Shown piece by piece: positions 6,692-9,010 of a stretch of 9,010 bases of DNA. The notes beneath the pieces were generated by a model. The model had not been told where the DNA came from and did no database searches. It worked only from the letters and a program-made list of their open reading frames with translations. Position 1 is the stretch's first letter. Each line of letters begins with the position of its first letter. The DNA comes from Burkholderiales bacterium (GTDB lineage: Bacteria; Pseudomonadota; Gammaproteobacteria; Burkholderiales; SG8-39): positions 1 through 9,010 of the forward strand of contig JAQSVY010000036.1 of NCBI GenBank assembly GCA_029266935.1, written 5' to 3'. The position numbers and the translations under genes are program-made.

Positions 6692-6773
6692 AGGCCTCGC
6701 GGCCGCAGTTCCAGGGCTCTCCCTCTCCTCCCCCCACCCCCGAGGACCCTGAAGGCACGCGAGGCCTTTTTTT
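6692..6773 (+). terminator. Putative intrinsic terminator oriented along the plus strand
   Basis: AGGCCTCGCGGCC (6692-6704) pairs with GGC-A-CGCGAGGCCT (6754-6767): thirteen base pairs with a single bulged A at 6757, the last ten uninterrupted. The stem runs directly into T6767-T6773. A shorter competing hairpin, AAGGC (6752-6756) with GCCTT (6764-6768), ends in the same T run. The loop of the long form is 49 nt, larger than usual for an intrinsic terminator, so the short form or a nested fold may do the work. Read on the minus strand the same stem has no U-tract, so it is not a standard terminator for the methyltransferase gene. No plus-strand gene lies upstream within the gap. Confidence 0.45.
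6721..6749 (-). other. G-quadruplex motif on the minus strand
   Basis: Read on the minus strand, four G runs of 3, 5, 6 and 3 are separated by loops TCCTC, T and AGGAGA. This fits the canonical G3+N1-7 pattern. It starts about 29 nt after the methyltransferase stop codon, hence in that gene's 3' untranslated RNA, and sits in the loop of the 6692-6767 stem. The plus strand is the matching C-rich tract. Confidence 0.5.
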
Positions 6774-6777
6774 GTCC

Positions 6778-7836
6778 TCAGCGGCGCGCCTCGAGGATCA
6801 GGTTGAACGGCGTCTGCCTGGCGCGCCGGAACCTCGAGAGCCCGCTCACGCGCGCAACATCCGCAAGCCGCGCCTCGCCGGCCTGCGCGCCGAGCCCGTG
6901 CGTGCCGTTCTCGGAGATGGCGTGCGCGCAGCAGATCGTGGTGGACGCCGAGTAATACAGGCGGCCGACAGGGTTGATGTTGTCCTCGACCCGATCCGCC
7001 GCGTAGGGCTCGACCAGCATGACGGTCCCGTCGGGCGCGAGCGCATCGGCGGCATGACGCAAGGCGCGATCGGGGTGCCCCATGTCGTGCAGGGCGTCGA
7101 AGAAGCAGATGAGATCGTAGCCCTCGCGCGGGTAGTCGACCGCCCTTGCGGTGGCGAAGGTGACGCGGTCGGCGACACCCTCCTTCCCGGCGATGCGGCG
7201 CGCTTCCTCGATCGAGGCCTCGTGCACGTCGAAGCCCCAGAAGCGCGAGGCGGGAAACGCCTTCGCCATGATCACGGTGGAGTGGCCGTGCCCGCAGCCG
7301 ATGTCCGCCACGCGGGCGCCCTTCTGCAGCTTCTGCGTGACGCCCTCCAGCGCCGGGAGCCACTCCTGCACGAGGCTGCCCTGGTAGCCGTTGCGGTAGA
7401 ACGCGGCGACGCCGCAGAAGAGGCGCTCGTCGTGCTCGCCCCAGGAAATTCCCTTGCCGCTGCGGAACGCCTCGATCGCCTTGTGCTCGTCGAACCACAT
7501 GGAGGCCGGCACTTGCCAGGCGGTGGGGATGAACACCGGGCTCGTGTCGTCGGCGAGGACCATGGCTTGTTCCGCCGTGAGCTCGTAGGTCTCGCTCGAG
7601 GGGTGGTAGGCGACGTAGCCCCCGGCCACCTGCGAGTTGAGCCATTCGCGGACGTAGCGCTGGGCGCACTCGCTGCGACGCGCGACCTCGGCCGCGCTGA
7701 GCGGGCCGGCGCCCTCCATGGCGCGGTACAGGCCGAGCTTGTAGCCGAGGCTGATCATCACCCCGCCGTAGCCGGCGGAAATATCAGCGATGGCGGTATT
7801 GACGATGGCGTCGAGCTTTTGCGGGTCGATGTTCAC
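6778..7836 (-). CDS. SAM-dependent methyltransferase, winged-helix Rv2258c-like type
   Basis: A 352-residue cytoplasmic class I methyltransferase. Residues 1-100 form a winged-helix/dimerisation region (GYKLGLYRAM, LSAAEVARRSECAQRYVREWLNSQVAGGYV, YELTAEQAMVLAD). The Rossmann-type domain follows, with SAM motif I VADIGCGHGHST at 176-187, the acidic strand end FWGFDVHEASIEEAR at 199-213, and FFDALHDMGHPDRAL at 245-259. The conserved DRVEDNINPVGRLYYSAST at 281-299 and the ending TPFNLILEAR are typical of this family. The acceptor is unknown; related proteins are usually annotated only as small-molecule methyltransferases. GTG 7836 is chosen because GGAGG lies seven bases before it and the protein then begins like its relatives. 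The frame is open to 7956, but that would overlap the divergent regulator and adds unrelated sequence. The methyl acceptor might be tied to the signal sensed by the divergent regulator, which is inference. Confidence 0.88.
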   Translation of the reverse strand: MNIDPQKLDAIVNTAIADISAGYGGVMISLGYKLGLYRAMEGAGPLSAAEVARRSECAQRYVREWLNSQVAGGYVAYHPSSETYELTAEQAMVLADDTSPVFIPTAWQVPASMWFDEHKAIEAFRSGKGISWGEHDERLFCGVAAFYRNGYQGSLVQEWLPALEGVTQKLQKGARVADIGCGHGHSTVIMAKAFPASRFWGFDVHEASIEEARRIAGKEGVADRVTFATARAVDYPREGYDLICFFDALHDMGHPDRALRHAADALAPDGTVMLVEPYAADRVEDNINPVGRLYYSASTTICCAHAISENGTHGLGAQAGEARLADVARVSGLSRFRRARQTPFNLILEARR

Positions 7837-7924
7837 GGCGGAGCCTCCATCAGTTAAGGTCCCGCCAGATTGCCCGTGCCGTGCCGCGCCGTTGAGAGCG
7901 TAACGTGACAATATCGGTCCATTC
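7837..7924. promoter_or_regulatory. Divergent promoter region between the methyltransferase and the GlxA-type regulator
   Basis: These 88 nt separate two divergent start codons and so must carry the promoters of one or both genes and, if the regulator controls its neighbour, its binding site. An A/T-richer stretch with TAACGTGACAATAT at 7901-7914 stands out against the GC-rich surroundings and is the most likely place for a -10 element or operator. I could not pair it with a convincing -35 box at normal spacing, so no promoter is assigned. Confidence 0.5.
7844..7848 (-). promoter_or_regulatory. Ribosome binding site fixing the methyltransferase GTG start
   Basis: GGAGG on the minus strand, seven bases before the GTG at 7836, is a near-perfect Shine-Dalgarno sequence. 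It decides the start: no in-frame ATG lies nearby, and the ATG that overlaps this site (7848-7850) is out of frame. Confidence 0.75.
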
Positions 7925-8926
7925 ATGCCACCGCTGCAGGTCAGCCTGATCGCCATTCCTGAGGCTTCGATCTCGACCCTGCACGGGCTCTACGACGTAC
8001 TGAACGCGTTCGAGATGCTGTCCGGCGTCGACGAGGCGATTCCGGTATCGGCGCCGTTTCGCGTACAGATCGTCGCTGCGGAGGCCGGGCCCGTGCGGCT
8101 CGCCGGCGGCCCGACTGCACAGGCGCATTGCGGCATCGCCGACGCAGGCAAGACCGACATCGTGATCGTGCCGTCGGTCGTGCTGTGCGATGGCGCCTGG
8201 GCGCGGGGCCGATATCCCGCGCTGGTCGAGTGGCTCGCCCAGGCGCACCGCCGCGGCGCGCTCCTTTGCTCGGCGTGCTCGGGCGTGTTCCTGCTCGCGG
8301 AGACGAGGCTCTTCGACGGCCGCGACGCGACCATCCACTGGAGCTATGCGAGCGCGTTCCGCGCCGTGTTTCCCGACGTGCGCCTCTTTCCCGAGCGCAC
8401 GCTGGTGGCCGTCGGGGAGCGCAGCGAGCTCGTCACCTCCGGCGCCTCCATGTCGTGGCACGACCTCGTGCTCTACCTGATCGCGCGCCACGTCGGCCCG
8501 ACTGCCGCGCAGACCGTGGCGCGATTCTTCGCCCTGCAATGGCACCGCGACGGGCTCGGCCCCTACATCGTGTTCGAGGGGCGGCGCGACCACGGCGATG
8601 CCGCAGCGCTCGCCGCGCAGGACTGGCTGGAGAAGCACTTCTCGGTCGGGAACCCCGTGGAGGAGGTGGTGCGCCGCTCAGGGATGGCCGAGCGCACCTT
8701 CAAGCGCAGGTTCACCGAAGCGACGGGACTCGCGCCGCTATCCTACGTGCAGCAGCTACGCGTCGCGGACGCGAAGCGGCGCCTCGAGCGCACGCGCGCC
8801 CCGGTGGACGAGATCGGTTGGCGGGTGGGCTACGAGGACTCCGCTTTCTTCCGGCGCCTGTTCAAGCGCATCACCGGCGTGTCGCCCGCGGCCTATCGGC
8901 GGCAGTTCCAGATTCCCCCGTGCTGA
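7925..8926 (+). CDS. GlxA/FtrA-type transcriptional regulator (DJ-1/PfpI domain plus AraC HTH)
   Basis: A 333-residue cytoplasmic DNA-binding protein. Residues 1-190 form a DJ-1/PfpI (class I glutamine amidotransferase-like) domain, with DIVIVPSVV at 78-86 and the nucleophile-elbow-like ACSGVFLLAE at 117-126 holding C118; in this family the domain acts as a ligand sensor rather than an enzyme. After LVTSGASMSWHDLVLYLI comes the linker and an AraC/XylS domain at about 227-328. It has two helix-turn-helix units: VEEVVRRSGMAERTFKRRFTEATG at 245-268 and VDEIGWRVGYEDSAFFRRLFKRITGVSPAAYRRQF at 294-328. ATG 7925 has no clear Shine-Dalgarno sequence, but the protein starts as relatives do. It is transcribed away from the methyltransferase gene, the usual layout for a regulator and its target. 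The inducer is unknown; characterised relatives respond to small amines and amino-acid derivatives such as arginine, carnitine and glycine betaine. Confidence 0.92.
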   Translation: MPPLQVSLIAIPEASISTLHGLYDVLNAFEMLSGVDEAIPVSAPFRVQIVAAEAGPVRLAGGPTAQAHCGIADAGKTDIVIVPSVVLCDGAWARGRYPALVEWLAQAHRRGALLCSACSGVFLLAETRLFDGRDATIHWSYASAFRAVFPDVRLFPERTLVAVGERSELVTSGASMSWHDLVLYLIARHVGPTAAQTVARFFALQWHRDGLGPYIVFEGRRDHGDAAALAAQDWLEKHFSVGNPVEEVVRRSGMAERTFKRRFTEATGLAPLSYVQQLRVADAKRRLERTRAPVDEIGWRVGYEDSAFFRRLFKRITGVSPAAYRRQFQIPPC

Positions 8927-8950
8927 GCGCGACGCAAAGCCGGCACACGG

Positions 8951-9010
8951 TCACGACGAAGCCGGTCGGTTGATGCTGTAGGCGGAATAGAGGAGATCGA
9001 AAGTCCGCAT
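8951..9010 (-). CDS. Possible 3' end of a further minus-strand gene, cut by the window
   Basis: The minus strand is open from the right edge to a TGA at 8951-8953 and encodes MRTFDLLYSAYSINRPASS. Most third codon positions are G or C, and the stop falls 24 nt beyond the regulator's stop, which fits the compact tail-to-tail packing seen at 3929-3954. The leading ATG sits exactly at the window edge and may be internal. The piece is too short to identify a family, and chance cannot be excluded. Confidence 0.3.
   Translation of the reverse strand: MRTFDLLYSAYSINRPASS

Larger units (their letters stand above)
6527..6777. other. 251-nt structured intergenic region without a convincing gene
   Basis: Between the transglycosylase start and the methyltransferase stop (both minus strand) there is no reading frame with convincing coding character. 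The stretch instead holds a chain of inverted repeats (6548-6574, 6572-6591, 6628-6648, 6692-6767), a C-rich tract on the plus strand (6721-6749) and a run of seven T (6767-6773). It must include the 3' untranslated end of the methyltransferase mRNA and, probably, the promoter and leader of the transglycosylase gene. I could not find a convincing -35/-10 pair on either strand. Confidence 0.8.

Noticed and set aside
6554..7669. 371-residue minus-strand frame overlapping the methyltransferase in another register
   Set aside because: Low-complexity Arg/Gly/Ala-rich translation overlapping a gene with conserved motifs; it also runs through the structured intergenic region.
6772..7857. 361-residue plus-strand open frame opposite the methyltransferase
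   Set aside because: The minus strand carries intact SAM motifs and a good ribosome binding site; the plus-strand product has no recognisable motif and looks like an antisense shadow.
7837..7956. Upstream extension of the methyltransferase to a start at 7956
   Set aside because: It would overlap the regulator's first codons, adds sequence unlike the family and ignores the strong GGAGG before GTG 7836.
1..9010. CRISPR array, insertion sequence, integrase, toxin-antitoxin or phage-defence genes
   Set aside because: I saw no regularly spaced repeats, transposase or recombinase motifs, terminal inverted repeats or defence-type domains; all intact genes are ordinary transport, wall, methyltransferase or regulatory families.

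Overview
The window is about 9 kb of very GC-rich DNA with tightly packed genes, short or overlapping junctions and strong G/C bias at third codon positions. Protein style and gene content (a HAAT-type transporter operon, a DJ-1/AraC regulator, an exported lytic transglycosylase) suggest a high-GC Proteobacterium, most likely a betaproteobacterium of the Burkholderiales or a relative. That placement is inferred from style, not from a marker gene.

Left part, 1-3954, plus strand: the 3' end of a substrate-binding protein gene, then four complete genes for the rest of a branched-chain-amino-acid-type (HAAT) ABC importer, in the order binding protein, LivG-like ATPase, LivF-like ATPase, LivH-like permease, LivM-like permease. 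Every junction is abutting, overlapping or 2 nt apart, so this is one translationally coupled operon. The substrate cannot be read from the sequence; amino acids, amides, short carboxylates and aromatic acids are all carried by members of this family.

Middle part, 3929-6526, minus strand: a RidA-like protein that appears to hold two RidA folds, whose 3' end overlaps livM tail to tail. Just upstream of it, in the same direction, is a 612-residue secreted protein with a C-terminal lytic transglycosylase (SLT) domain and a large N-terminal region I do not recognise.

The 251 nt between 6527 and 6777 hold no convincing gene but are rich in inverted repeats. They include a 13-bp GC-rich stem (one bulge) that ends in seven T on the plus strand and encloses a canonical G-quadruplex motif on the minus strand. 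An intrinsic terminator pointing along the plus strand, where no plus-strand gene lies upstream, is the most unusual thing in the window and could mark an undescribed small RNA.

Right part, 6778-9010: a minus-strand SAM-dependent methyltransferase of the winged-helix Rv2258c-like type, and, divergent from it across 88 nt, a plus-strand GlxA/FtrA-type transcriptional activator (DJ-1/PfpI domain plus AraC HTH). The divergent pair suggests that the regulator controls the methyltransferase. The last 60 nt may be the 3' end of a further minus-strand gene. I found no mobile element, CRISPR array, tRNA or rRNA, and nothing that is clearly a new multi-gene system.
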